A stretch of 64,000 nucleotides of DNA from Gammaproteobacteria bacterium (lineage in GTDB: Bacteria > Pseudomonadota > Gammaproteobacteria > Eutrophobiales > Eutrophobiaceae). The notes under the pieces were generated by a model, which saw only the letters and a list, made by a program, of their open reading frames with translations, made no database searches and had not been told where the DNA came from. A program made the position numbers and the translations under genes. The stretch spans positions 5,001-69,000 of the forward strand of contig SCUJ01000010.1 of the NCBI GenBank assembly GCA_004297165.1, written 5' to 3'. Position 1 is the stretch's first letter; each line of letters begins with the position of its first letter. Below, piece after piece: positions 19,701 through 28,438 of this stretch.

Positions 19701-19823
19701 GCAGGGACATCGCGTGACAGCCAGGCCGAGGCACAGCACATCGATCGGCGCTATGCCGGGATCCTGGAACGGATGGATACAGAGATTGACAGACTGCGGC
19801 TGGCTTCAAACCAGCAGCGATAA
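16740..19823 (+). CDS. Large membrane protein with degenerate spermidine-synthase-like domain
   Basis: 1027 aa. Residues about 25-455 contain some twelve hydrophobic helices. Residues about 470-680 resemble the Rossmann domain of spermidine synthases, with LLLVGGAGMAAPEDL, VDVIEPSAQVMQAY and YDIIVTSPQSPA. The catalytic Asp expected in the last motif is missing, so classical aminopropyl transfer is doubtful. The C-terminal ~330 residues are helical, TPR-like and rich in Glu and Arg. Membrane-fused SpeE-like proteins are widespread and uncharacterised. The last 18 bases overlap the convergent phosphatase gene. Confidence 0.75.
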   Translation: MASLPENSDTDNLPFQFSANTEVSTSPRFLIVSYFLAVTIAATLQALWFDELIQLIGDTAVAAPALAAAFIAAQLTGYFLLVLAPKLRGAEAPQLPLLLFTLALSALATPLFLEVFDYLHVTIFGSKDTLPSAPGLSAALFYFLAGYGVTLAPLACAGASLAVYQNARRHDTGLVETGIGLAIGYLLGWHLTRDHSGFTRELWVISSLSLILCGVMLASRSRRDQATMNIHVIPRAAGTPAFLILLPLFLSAVGLAVLYRTVVDMLVAHQGYLRHAPAICIALLCCGIGIGGWIHTRFPVSALYKQVTMGFAYSLTVFIGAILILFTGSPADTAAATQGFLITMYLLLLTIAVCNGAALQHALTDTPIPANRSTIRMGITLLPWLGGFPVGMLIAGLFLAKGAAVFWTLATGVCLYILAAVFSLHRSPNAATRLGCLLIMLAAGVITLFTNNKQNRSSTETDATAITQFLGADAAASVHIWRGPANDVLLINGLAEATIGHPMGPPQNDPQRWLTALPFALLPTADNLLLVGGAGMAAPEDLPPLPGYVDVIEPSAQVMQAYGRIHGNQTFLRGWHTPKVNYHMNDIVNVLTLTERRYDIIVTSPQSPARRRAEQLESRDYLRHINRHLERDGIYIHGVIADYAPTDRLRRLIERLLSRFEDVQLFQTTPGMFYLVASDTTIDPRIRKLTEDYSLLGQIEYFSRSGINAAEDLLLSWRMNRAELAAFVENTETALPDSADRLSAIPTEQNRIYIASRLLALGFPNRMTDLRRQTQDKPTALVISALESEHSGRPDTAERLLMEARTLAPQDQIAGYLLVRNYLDDLAIGSAPAEIGVIASELRGPPENIARIWTNFLGNDWYGILPFERELARVEPLEPWYAEAALLRATWRINYDSSDYRRAMLIEAIRIIDRALASYYSGKLYLARARAANLLGQSSAAIETARTAAGLYELQLQYATREQEPKLLRRLLSARTEAAQMQAVIRAAGTSRDSQAEAQHIDRRYAGILERMDTEIDRLRLASNQQR

Positions 19824-20600
19824 CGCCGCCTGATGCAGTTCGGGAGTCGCGGCGGCCACAATCCGCCCGCCGCCGATTGCGCTCCCGCCCTCCCAGTTAC
19901 TGACCACGCCACCCGCGGCCTCGATGATGGGGATGAGCGGAATGATGTCGTAAGGCGCGAGCCCGCCTTCGATTACCAGATCGATATGCCCGGCGGCCAG
20001 CAGGCCGTAGAGATAACAATCCCCGCCATAGCGCATCAACCGGCAATGACCCGCGACCTTGTGGAACCGATCAAGATCGTTCTGCTGCCCAAAGATGGAA
20101 GGATGAGTGCTATACAAGATTGCGTCAGCCAGATCGGTCGTCTGTCGCGTGCGGATCGTTTGCAGGCCCGCCGCGTTCTCGAAAGTGGCCTTGCCGTCAC
20201 GGACCCCGGTGAAGGTTTCGCCCAGAAAGGGTTGATGGAGCGCGCCAAGAATGCATTCATTCCTGATCTGCAAGCCGAGGAGGATGCCCCACAGCGGGAT
20301 ACCGGAGATGAAGGCCCGGGTGCCGTCGATGGGATCGATGACCCACTGGTGTATGCCATCGCCCGCCCTGGACGCCTCCTCTTCACCCACGATCCCATGG
20401 GCGGGATAAGCGGCCTCTATCCGGCGCCGAATCAGGCGCTCGACCTCGCGATCCGCCTCCGTGACCGGGTCAAAGCGGCTGGTCGTCGACTTGTTGGTCA
20501 CTGGCATGGCGGTGCGGAAATATTTCAGTGCGATCGCGCCGGCATCCCTGGCCACTTCGACGGTAAACCGCAGCAATTCGGCGCGGGATGCTATTGTCAC
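19806..20600 (-). CDS. Inositol-monophosphatase-family phosphatase, probably histidinol-phosphatase HisN
   Basis: 264 aa Mg-dependent, Li-sensitive phosphatase fold. Metal ligands are in GIVGEEEAS, the signature DPIDGTRAF and the late GGLAPYDIIPLIPIIEAAGG. Segments KSTTSRFDPVTEADREVE and RYGGDCYLYGLLAAGHIDLV are closest in style to HisN-type histidinol-phosphatases rather than SuhB. No his genes are adjacent, so the substrate is inferred from subfamily resemblance. Confidence 0.85.
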   Translation of the reverse strand: MTIASRAELLRFTVEVARDAGAIALKYFRTAMPVTNKSTTSRFDPVTEADREVERLIRRRIEAAYPAHGIVGEEEASRAGDGIHQWVIDPIDGTRAFISGIPLWGILLGLQIRNECILGALHQPFLGETFTGVRDGKATFENAAGLQTIRTRQTTDLADAILYSTHPSIFGQQNDLDRFHKVAGHCRLMRYGGDCYLYGLLAAGHIDLVIEGGLAPYDIIPLIPIIEAAGGVVSNWEGGSAIGGGRIVAAATPELHQAALSLLV

Positions 20601-20880
20601 TTGCTGAATCCCCTGGTTGATAGTGAAATCACCCGCGCATCGTAATCAGTTCCGCCGGTATTGGCCAGAAGAATGGCTTCCCTTCAGCCGCGAAGCAGGC
20701 AATAATAATCCCGGCAAACATGCCCTGCCTGCATGCAGGAGACTGCCCGCCAGATCGAACGATTCAACAGCCCTGTAGTTTCCGCAGCGCACAATCAGCA
20801 TTCAAACGGCCGGCAACAAGCGAACCAGCATCCTGCCTTGCCGGCGGCGTTGCGGCCCTCAACCCCAGGAGAAACCAGTT

Positions 20881-22302
20881 TTGAAAAAGGTCATCAAGGT
20901 CATGGATACATCCTTCCGTGACGGCTTCCAATCCGTGTATGGCGCGCGCGTCCTGACCGAGGATTTTCTGCCGGCGGTCGAGGCCAGCGTCGCGGCCGGG
21001 ATCACCCATTTCGAGGCCGGCGGCGGGGCCCGTTTCCAGAGCCTGTTCTTCTATTGCAACGAGTCCGCCTTCGACATGATGGATGCCTTCCGGGAGAAGG
21101 TCGGCCCGGACGCGAACCTGCAGACGCTCGCGCGCGGCATCAACGTGGTCGCGCTCAGTCAGCAACCGCGCGACATCATCGATCTGCACGCCAAGATGTT
21201 CAAAAAGCACGGCATGACCACGATCCGGAACTTCGATGCCCTGAACGATATCCGCAACCTGGAATACTCGGCGGAGCGGATCAAGCATCATGGACTCAGA
21301 CACGAACTGGTCATCGCGATCATGGACCTCCCGCCCGGATGCGAGGGCGCGCATACCCCCGAGTTTTATCTGGATCGCCTCAAACGGGCGCTGGACAAGA
21401 ATGTGCCCTTCGATTCCATCTGCTTCAAGGACGCGACCGGCACCGCCAACCCGCGCAAGGTCTACGAGACCGTCAAGGGCGCGCGGAAGATGTTGCCGGC
21501 AGACACCCATATCCGGGTCCATACCCACGATACCGTCGGTTGCGGGATTGCCCAATACCTTGCGGCTGTGGAGGCCGGCGCGGACGGCATCGATCTGGCC
21601 AAGAGTCCGGTTTCCGGCGGCACCTCCCAGCCCGACATGATCAGCATGTGGCATGCCCTGAAGGGGACCGATTACACCCTCGATGTCGATTACGAAAAGA
21701 TCCTGCAGGCCAGCGATGTGTTCGAGGAATGCATGAAGGATTATTTCGTCCCTCCGGAGGCCAGGCAGACCTCGCCCATCATCGCCATTTCACCCATGCC
21801 GGGCGGCGCCCTCACCGCCAATACCATGATGATGCGGGACATCAACACCCTGCACCTCTTCCCGAAGGTCATCAAGGAAATGTCCGAGGTGGTGCGGGTC
21901 GGGGGCTTCGGCACCTCGGTCACCCCGGTCTCGCAGTTCTATTTCCAGCAGGCGTATGCGAATGTGGCCATGGGGCGCTGGAAGCGCATCACCCCGGACT
22001 ACGGCGACATGGTGCTCGGCTATTTCGGCCAGACGCCGGTGCCGCCGGCCCCCGAGGTCATCAAGCTCGCGGAGAAACAGCGGAAAAAACCGTTGTTCAC
22101 CGGCGATCCGCTGGACCTCACCGAACCCGGCATCCCCAAGGCGACCAGGATACTGGAGGAGAACAACCTGCCGGTGACGGACGAGAACATCTTCATCATC
22201 GCGAGCTGCGAGAAGAAGGGCCTCGATTTCCTCCTCGGCAAGACTGTGGTCAACGTCCGCAAGACCGTTCCCGCGGCAAGCCCGGGGACTGTAGCGGCCT
22301 GA
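20881..22302 (+). CDS. Carboxyltransferase/HMG-CoA-lyase-like TIM barrel protein without biotin domain
   Basis: 473 aa. It begins DTSFRDGFQSVYGARV, the DxxxRDGxQS motif of pyruvate carboxylase and oxaloacetate decarboxylase alpha subunits (DRE-TIM superfamily). SICFKDATGTANP carries the active-site Lys, and RVHTHDTVGCG holds the metal-binding H-x-H. After the barrel it continues with a PYC/OADA-like region (about 260-400) but ends without the biotinylated MKM motif. A separate biotin protein and carboxylase would be needed for carboxyl transfer; none is nearby. The start is TTG 20881, supported by AGGAGA about 10 bases upstream. It converges on fadE. Confidence 0.8.
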   Translation: MKKVIKVMDTSFRDGFQSVYGARVLTEDFLPAVEASVAAGITHFEAGGGARFQSLFFYCNESAFDMMDAFREKVGPDANLQTLARGINVVALSQQPRDIIDLHAKMFKKHGMTTIRNFDALNDIRNLEYSAERIKHHGLRHELVIAIMDLPPGCEGAHTPEFYLDRLKRALDKNVPFDSICFKDATGTANPRKVYETVKGARKMLPADTHIRVHTHDTVGCGIAQYLAAVEAGADGIDLAKSPVSGGTSQPDMISMWHALKGTDYTLDVDYEKILQASDVFEECMKDYFVPPEARQTSPIIAISPMPGGALTANTMMMRDINTLHLFPKVIKEMSEVVRVGGFGTSVTPVSQFYFQQAYANVAMGRWKRITPDYGDMVLGYFGQTPVPPAPEVIKLAEKQRKKPLFTGDPLDLTEPGIPKATRILEENNLPVTDENIFIIASCEKKGLDFLLGKTVVNVRKTVPAASPGTVAA

Positions 22303-22320
22303 CGCCCGGCTGCCTGGCGT

Positions 22321-24762
22321 TCAGCCGTCTGCGCCGGCCCGCGCGAAACTCGCGCTGGGGAATTCATCCACGGCAATGACCTCGCTGACCCGCGTCCTGA
22401 ACGCGGTCAACTGCTCCGCCTCGGCCTGACTCAGGACCCCGGCGGCACTGGCCGCCTCGATCTGCTCCGCCCCGGTCAGCTTTGCGAGCCGGCCCTGTTT
22501 GCGCGCTTCCTTCAACCTGCCCTCCAGGACCTCGGCTGCCCCGGCCAGATGGAAGGTCTCCTCCACTACGCCGAGCGGGTTCGTCCGGACCGGGTTCAAG
22601 TACGCCCCATCGATGAGCCGCCGGCGGGTTGGCGTATCGCGCGTCACCAGTTCCGCGATCCGCAGGGCGAGGGCATCGCTCGGCGGTTCGAAACGCTGGC
22701 CGAGCGGAAACACAAGCAGGCGCAGCGCCCAGGCGATGGGGCGCACGGGGAAGTTCAGCAGAAACTCGTGCATGGCCTGTTGATAGCGGTGCAATAGATA
22801 GGCGCAGGACCATTCCAGCACCGGGAGATCCTCCGCGGGGCAACCCTCGTCATCGTAATGTTTCATGACCATGCTGCCGAGATACAGCATGCTGAGCAGG
22901 TCGCCCAACCGCCCCGAAAGCAGCTCCCGGCGTTTGAGGGACCCTTGCAGGATGAGCATCGCGACATCGGCGGCGAGCGCGAACGCGGCGCTGAGCCGGC
23001 TGAATTGCCGGTAATGGTTGCCGATCGGCGAACCCATCGGGACCTGTGCAAAACAGGATCCGGTAAGACCGTGCAGCAGGGCGAGCGCGGCGTTTCTGAT
23101 CGCGAAATGGATGTGCTCGAACAACACGTCATCGAACCTGCCGACCGTCCCGGCTGTCTCGGTCTCGCGCGCGATCTCCATCTCCCGTAGCACATAGGGA
23201 TGACAACGGATCGCCCCCTGACCGAAGATCATGAGCGAACGGGTCATGATGTTCGCCCCTTCCACGGTGATGGCGACCGGCGTGGATTCGTAGGCCGAGG
23301 CCAGATAATTCCGCGGCCCCTTCATGATGGCCTTGCCGCCGTGGATATCCATCGCGTCGAGGCCGATTTGCCGCGCCAGCTCGGTGCAGTGGTATTTCAG
23401 GATGGAGGAAGGCACGGAGGGTTTGGAGCCGCCGGCGATTGCCTGCGCGGTATGCAGCCGCGCCGCGTTGATGATATAGCCGAGCCCGGCGATGCGGGCG
23501 AGCGGCTGCTGAATCCCCTCGAAATTCGCGAGCGGATTGCCGAACTGGCGCCGCAGCCTGGCATAGGCGCTGCTGCCCGCGAGGGCGCGTTTCGCGATGC
23601 AGTTGGAGATGGACGGCAGGGAGATCGAGCGGCCGGCCGAAAGGCAGTCCACCAGCATGCGCCAACCCTTGCCGGCCATCGCGCCGCCGCCGATGATGTA
23701 ATCGAGCGGCACGAAGACGTCCCGGCCCCGCACCGGTCCGTTGATGAAAGGGTCGCCGATGGGATAATGCCGGCGGCCGGTCTCGATCCCCGGCGTGGTC
23801 GCCGGCAACAGGGCGCAGGTGATGCCGAGGTCTTCGGTATCGCCGAGGAGATGGTCCGGGTCGTGGAGTTTGAAGGCGAGGCCGATCAACGTGGCGACCG
23901 GGGCGAGCGTGATGTACCGCTTGTCGAAGGTGAGACGCATGCCGAGGATCTCCCGGCCCTGCCACTCTCCCTTGCAGACAAAGCCGGCATCGGTGAGCGA
24001 GGTCGCATCCGAGCCCGCGACGGGCGAGGTCAGGGCAAAGCAGGGGATCTCCACGCCCCGGGCCAGCCGCGGCAGATAATAATTCCGTTGATCGTCCGTC
24101 CCGTATTTCAGTAGCAGTTCCGCCGGTCCCAGGGAATTCGGGACCACGATGTAGTTGGCCACCACCCCGCTCGCCGCGAACAGCCGGGTAATGACCTCCG
24201 TCTGCGCGATCTCGGAAAATTCCAGGCCGCCGTAACTTTGCGGGATGATCATCCCGAGGAATCCCTTGGCATGGATGAAATCCCTGACCTCGGCGGGCAG
24301 ATCGGCAAGCTCGTGATTGATCCGCCAGTTGTCCGTCATCCGGCAAAGCTCCGCGAGGGGGCCGTCGATGAAGTCCTGCTCCCGTTTGGTCAACTCCGGC
24401 CTACCGGCGGAGAGGAGTTTGTCCCAGTCCGGCCGACCGCTGAAGAGATCGGCCTCCCACCAGACCGTCCCGGCATCGATGCCCTCCTGTTCGGTAGGGG
24501 AGATCGGCGGGAGGACCTTGCGGTACCACTTCAACAGCGGGGCGCTGACGAGCGAGCGGCGCAGATCGCGCCGGCTTACTAACAGCAAGGCCGCGAAGGT
24601 GAGCCCAGGAAACAACAAGGCAATCCACAACGAGGCGTCGCTGAAGAGGGCGAATAACAACAGGACGCCGCAAGCGATGAGCGCCGCCTTCAGGCTGGCG
24701 TCGGTGGCCGCGAGCAGAACGGCCCCCGCGATATAGATAACGAGTACAACCAAGCTGCTCAT
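22321..24762 (-). CDS. fadE: Acyl-CoA dehydrogenase
   Basis: 813 aa, the length of enterobacterial FadE. Two N-terminal membrane helices (residues 1-50) precede an FAD-dependent acyl-CoA dehydrogenase core (e.g. IPQSYGGLEFSEIAQTEVI, CFALTSPVAGSDATSLTDAG, VAITVEGANIMTRSLMIFGQG) and the FadE-specific C-terminal domain. It catalyses the first step of beta-oxidation at the inner membrane, passing electrons to EtfAB. AAAGGAGG precedes the ATG at 24762. It lies downstream of fadJ on the same strand with a 37-base gap: one fatty-acid oxidation operon. Confidence 0.95.
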   Translation of the reverse strand: MSSLVVLVIYIAGAVLLAATDASLKAALIACGVLLLFALFSDASLWIALLFPGLTFAALLLVSRRDLRRSLVSAPLLKWYRKVLPPISPTEQEGIDAGTVWWEADLFSGRPDWDKLLSAGRPELTKREQDFIDGPLAELCRMTDNWRINHELADLPAEVRDFIHAKGFLGMIIPQSYGGLEFSEIAQTEVITRLFAASGVVANYIVVPNSLGPAELLLKYGTDDQRNYYLPRLARGVEIPCFALTSPVAGSDATSLTDAGFVCKGEWQGREILGMRLTFDKRYITLAPVATLIGLAFKLHDPDHLLGDTEDLGITCALLPATTPGIETGRRHYPIGDPFINGPVRGRDVFVPLDYIIGGGAMAGKGWRMLVDCLSAGRSISLPSISNCIAKRALAGSSAYARLRRQFGNPLANFEGIQQPLARIAGLGYIINAARLHTAQAIAGGSKPSVPSSILKYHCTELARQIGLDAMDIHGGKAIMKGPRNYLASAYESTPVAITVEGANIMTRSLMIFGQGAIRCHPYVLREMEIARETETAGTVGRFDDVLFEHIHFAIRNAALALLHGLTGSCFAQVPMGSPIGNHYRQFSRLSAAFALAADVAMLILQGSLKRRELLSGRLGDLLSMLYLGSMVMKHYDDEGCPAEDLPVLEWSCAYLLHRYQQAMHEFLLNFPVRPIAWALRLLVFPLGQRFEPPSDALALRIAELVTRDTPTRRRLIDGAYLNPVRTNPLGVVEETFHLAGAAEVLEGRLKEARKQGRLAKLTGAEQIEAASAAGVLSQAEAEQLTAFRTRVSEVIAVDEFPSASFARAGADG

Positions 24763-24799
24763 GGCTTGCCTCCTTTGTTAACAGACTGTGGTCATGCGG

Positions 24800-26899
24800 T
24801 CATGCTTTATCCTGGCTCCATTGCTCGAAGGTCCGGCCTTCCCTGACGAGCTGCTCCAGCAGCGGCGCCGGTGTCCAGTAGCGGTCGCCGTAGCGGTCAC
24901 GGTATTTTCGCGTCGCCTCGAGGACGTTCCCGAGGCCGATCATATCCGCATAGATCATGGGGCCGCCGCGATAACGCGGCATCCCGTAGCCGCTGGTGAA
25001 CACGACATCGATATCGCATGACCGCAGGGCGATACCTTCTTCCAGCACGCGGGCGCCTTCGTTGACCATCGAGTAGAGCAGGCGCTCGATGACTTCCGTG
25101 TCGCCGATCTCGCGCCGGGCGATCCCGAGCCGTTGCGCCTCCTGCCTCGCCAGATCCGCCACGACAGGATCGGGCAGCGGTTTTCTGCCGTCATACTTGA
25201 AATAGCCGGCGGAGGTCTTCTGGCCCAACCGCCCCTGCTCGCGGAGCAGGCCGAGCATGCGGAAGGCCGCGGGGTCTGCGGGCCGGTCTTTCCATTCCAT
25301 CAGGGCGCTGTGAAAGACGTCGATGCCGGAGAGGTCCACCACGCTCAGCGGGCCCATCGCCATGCCCCAGTCGTAAGCCAGCTTGTCGATGCGCTCGGGC
25401 GCGACGCCCTCTAGCAGCATTAAATCGGCCTCCCGGATGTACGGGAAATAGACGCGGTTGCCGACGAAACCGAAACAGACGCCGACCAGCACCGCGGTCT
25501 TTTTGATGCGTTTGGCCAGCGCCATGGAGGTAGCGACGACGTCCTTTGCCGTCTTCGCCCCGCGCACGATCTCCAGCAGGACCATGATGTTCGCGGGCGC
25601 GAAGAAATGCAGGCCGATCACGTCTTCCGGGCGCCGGGTGACGGCGGCGATGGCATCGACATCCAGACTGGAGGTGTTGGTGGCGAGGATCGCCCCCGGC
25701 TTGCAGACCTGATCCAACCTTGTAAACACCTCCCGTTTGACCTTCATGTCCTCGAATACGGCCTCGATGACCAGATCCGCGCCGGCAAGGGCCTCGTATG
25801 CGAGCGCCTTCGTGTGCAACGCCATGCGCTGCTCCAGCACCTCCGCCTTCAACCGGCCCTTGTCGACATAATCCTGGTAGGTCTTGCGGATGCGGGCGAC
25901 GCCCCGGTCCAGCGCTTCTTCATTCATCTCCAGTTGGATCACTGGGATCCCGGCATTGAGAAAGTTTATGGCTATCCCCGTTCCCATGGTGCCGGCGCCG
26001 ATGATCCCGACCTGTTTGATGTCCCGGAGCGGGATATCCTTGGGTATATCAGGGATCTTTGTAATGGTCCGTTCCGCGAAGAAGAGATAGCGTTGGGCGC
26101 GGGAATGCGGCGAGGCCTTGCATTCGTTGAACAGACGCGTCTCCAGTTCGAGCGCCTCCGGGAATGGCTTCTGCGCGGCCGCCTCCAGGCACTCGACGAT
26201 CCGCAGGGGCGAAAAGAAACCGCGCGCCTCTTTCGCCAATTTAGCCCGCGCCTGCTGAAAGAAGTCCGCTGGCAGGTCAGAGGTATTGACACGCAGCTCG
26301 CTGAGACGCCGCACCGGGGCCTTCTGTTCCACCAGCTTGCGGGCCGCGGCAATCGCCCCGGCGCGCAGGTCGCCCTCGATAATCTCGTCGATCACGCCGC
26401 TGGCCTTGCCTTCCGCCGCGGTCATGGGTTTGCCGGAGAGGATCATCTCCAGGGCCTTCGGAATGCCGGTCAATCGCGGCAACCGCTGGGTCCCACCGGC
26501 GCCCGGCAGCAGGCCGAGGTTCACCTCGGGCAGTCCCATGGAGGCCGAGTTAAGGGCGCAACGATAGTGGCAGGCCAGCGCGGTTTCGAAGCCACCGCCG
26601 AGGGCCGTGCCGTGCAACGCGGCGACCACGGGTTTCGGGGAGGCCTCGATCCGGAGCAGGACCTTGGGCAGCCAGGGGTCTTCCGGCGGTTTGTCGAACT
26701 CCGTGATATCCGCGCCCGCGATGAAGGTGCGCCCGGCACAGATCAAAATGCCTGCCGCAATGCCGGGATCGGCCAGAAACTCGTCGAGTATTTCCCACAG
26801 CCCCTTGCGCACGGCGAAGGACATGGCGTTAACCGGCGGGTTATCGATGGTGATGACCCCGATATTACCCACGCGCTCAAAACTGACAACATCAGACAT
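24800..26899 (-). CDS. fadJ: Bifunctional enoyl-CoA hydratase / 3-hydroxyacyl-CoA dehydrogenase
   Basis: 699 aa multifunctional beta-oxidation enzyme. The N-terminal crotonase domain (VNAMSFAVRKGLWEIL, HGTALGGGFETALACHYR with the oxyanion Gly pair, PEVNLGLLPGAGGTQRLPR) is followed by an NAD-binding Rossmann domain (VGIIGAGTMGTGIAINFL, about residue 298) and the hydroxyacyl-CoA dehydrogenase domain (VIGLHFFAPANIM, GFVGNRVYFPYIREADLML). It lacks the long FadB thiolase-interaction features and matches the FadJ/peroxisomal-MFE type by length. AAGGAAAT precedes ATG 26899. First gene of the operon with fadE; the thiolase must be encoded elsewhere. Confidence 0.93.
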   Translation of the reverse strand: MSDVVSFERVGNIGVITIDNPPVNAMSFAVRKGLWEILDEFLADPGIAAGILICAGRTFIAGADITEFDKPPEDPWLPKVLLRIEASPKPVVAALHGTALGGGFETALACHYRCALNSASMGLPEVNLGLLPGAGGTQRLPRLTGIPKALEMILSGKPMTAAEGKASGVIDEIIEGDLRAGAIAAARKLVEQKAPVRRLSELRVNTSDLPADFFQQARAKLAKEARGFFSPLRIVECLEAAAQKPFPEALELETRLFNECKASPHSRAQRYLFFAERTITKIPDIPKDIPLRDIKQVGIIGAGTMGTGIAINFLNAGIPVIQLEMNEEALDRGVARIRKTYQDYVDKGRLKAEVLEQRMALHTKALAYEALAGADLVIEAVFEDMKVKREVFTRLDQVCKPGAILATNTSSLDVDAIAAVTRRPEDVIGLHFFAPANIMVLLEIVRGAKTAKDVVATSMALAKRIKKTAVLVGVCFGFVGNRVYFPYIREADLMLLEGVAPERIDKLAYDWGMAMGPLSVVDLSGIDVFHSALMEWKDRPADPAAFRMLGLLREQGRLGQKTSAGYFKYDGRKPLPDPVVADLARQEAQRLGIARREIGDTEVIERLLYSMVNEGARVLEEGIALRSCDIDVVFTSGYGMPRYRGGPMIYADMIGLGNVLEATRKYRDRYGDRYWTPAPLLEQLVREGRTFEQWSQDKA

Positions 26900-27160
26900 G
26901 ATTTATTTCCTTGAATTTATTGATTACTTCATCCAGTCCCGTAGGTTTCCACAGGCGCTGTGATCGCGGTTATACCCCGCCCGGATACTTTATACTCAAG
27001 CCGTGCGGCTGTACAAATCATATGCCTGTCGCCGCCGTCCGTTCGCTACAGCCTTACATATAGCCGGGGGGGCGATACTGCACCTATAATGCGGAGGAAC
27101 AATCCATTCCGGATGGAATCAAAATTCCGCACGGGGGTTAATGCCAGGATTGAAACGGAA

Positions 27161-28438
27161 ATGAGTGCATTTCGAAACATAAAACTGTTGCGCCTCTGCC
27201 TGGCAATCCTCTGCCTTCCGGTGGCCGCGGCCGGGCAGTCGGCGCCGGATGCGATGACGACCCTCGATTCCGCCGATACCCCGGCCAATATCTCCCGTTA
27301 TGAAGCCTTGATTTCGGACCTTGAGAGCCGCTACGGCGCCTATCATGTCGATCTTTCGGAGACGCTGGTCGGGCTTGGCCGGGCCTATCAGGAGAAGGGC
27401 GATTACGCCGCCGCGGTTTCGGCCCTGCAACGATCCTTGCACATCAACCGGGTCAACAATGGCCTGTATGACTCAGGACAGTTGCCGATCCTCTCCCTGC
27501 TCATCGAGGCGAACAAGGCCAGGCGGGACTGGCAAGCGCTGGATCAGAACTACCACTACAGGTACTGGATTACCCGCCGCGCTTATGGAGAGAAAGACCC
27601 CAGACAGTTGCCGGCGCTCTACGACGCGGCGCATTGGCACCTGGACGCCTACTACGGCGGGGTGGATGAATACCCTCTCCCGCATCTACTCAAGGCCTAC
27701 GATCTCTATACCAGGGCGGTAAGGATCCTCGAGGCCAATGGCGGTCCGGACAATCCGGATCTCGTCACGCCGCTCTATGCAACGGCCCGCACGCTGTACG
27801 AGATGCGGCAACTGGCCGCCAATTTCTTTGCCGGAGAAAAAACCGGCATCAGCGAGGATAATCGCACCGGTTTCAATGAACGCACGACCGACAGCGAGAA
27901 TCAACTCTATGCGATTGTCGGCAACACCTTCCGCGAGGGGAAACAGGCACTGGAACGCGCGATCGCCATCTATCGAAACCACCCGGAATTGCCGGCGGAG
28001 GAACGCGCGGCGGCCCTCGTTCATCTCGGCGACTGGCATCTGTTATACGACAAGACTGGCAAGGCCCTGGATAACTACCACGAGGTCTACTCGATCGCCG
28101 GCTCGGAAGAGGGTTTGCTGAAAAAGATCGACGGGCTGTTCTCGGAACCCAGGTCCATTCCGGTCCTCAGACTCCCCGATAATGGGCAACCTCAACAATC
28201 GCCAGTGGACAAAGACGCGAATGTCAACTATGTCATCGCCTCCTTCAATGTCTCCGAGACCGGACGGCCGTTCAATATCCATATACTTGAGGCGAAACCC
28301 GCCAATGACGCCTCGATGCGACGGCAGGCCCGGCAGGACATCCGCGGGACGCGGTTCCGGCCGCGCTTCGAAAAGGGTCAACCCGTGGCCTCCACCAACG
28401 TTAATTTCCGTTACGTTTTTCCAGGAACATTGCAATGA
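27161..28438 (+). CDS. Exported TPR protein with TonB-like C-terminal domain (first gene of the envelope operon)
   Basis: 425 aa from ATG 27161, chosen because MSAFRNIKLLRLCLAILCLP starts a clear signal peptide ending near AAAGQS; the frame is open further upstream without one. TPR-like helices follow (ETLVGLGRAYQEKGDYAAAV, LVHLGDWHLLYDKTGKALDN). The last ~80 residues (ETGRPFNIHILEA, DIRGTRFRPRF) resemble the TonB C-terminal fold also used by periplasmic adaptors. Its stop overlaps the next start (ATGA). A periplasmic scaffold role in the operon machine is inferred. Confidence 0.8.
   Translation: MSAFRNIKLLRLCLAILCLPVAAAGQSAPDAMTTLDSADTPANISRYEALISDLESRYGAYHVDLSETLVGLGRAYQEKGDYAAAVSALQRSLHINRVNNGLYDSGQLPILSLLIEANKARRDWQALDQNYHYRYWITRRAYGEKDPRQLPALYDAAHWHLDAYYGGVDEYPLPHLLKAYDLYTRAVRILEANGGPDNPDLVTPLYATARTLYEMRQLAANFFAGEKTGISEDNRTGFNERTTDSENQLYAIVGNTFREGKQALERAIAIYRNHPELPAEERAAALVHLGDWHLLYDKTGKALDNYHEVYSIAGSEEGLLKKIDGLFSEPRSIPVLRLPDNGQPQQSPVDKDANVNYVIASFNVSETGRPFNIHILEAKPANDASMRRQARQDIRGTRFRPRFEKGQPVASTNVNFRYVFPGTLQ

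Noticed and set aside
21054-22379. 441-aa plus-strand frame
   Set aside because: Frame shadow of the carboxyltransferase-like gene, Arg/His-rich, without start context.
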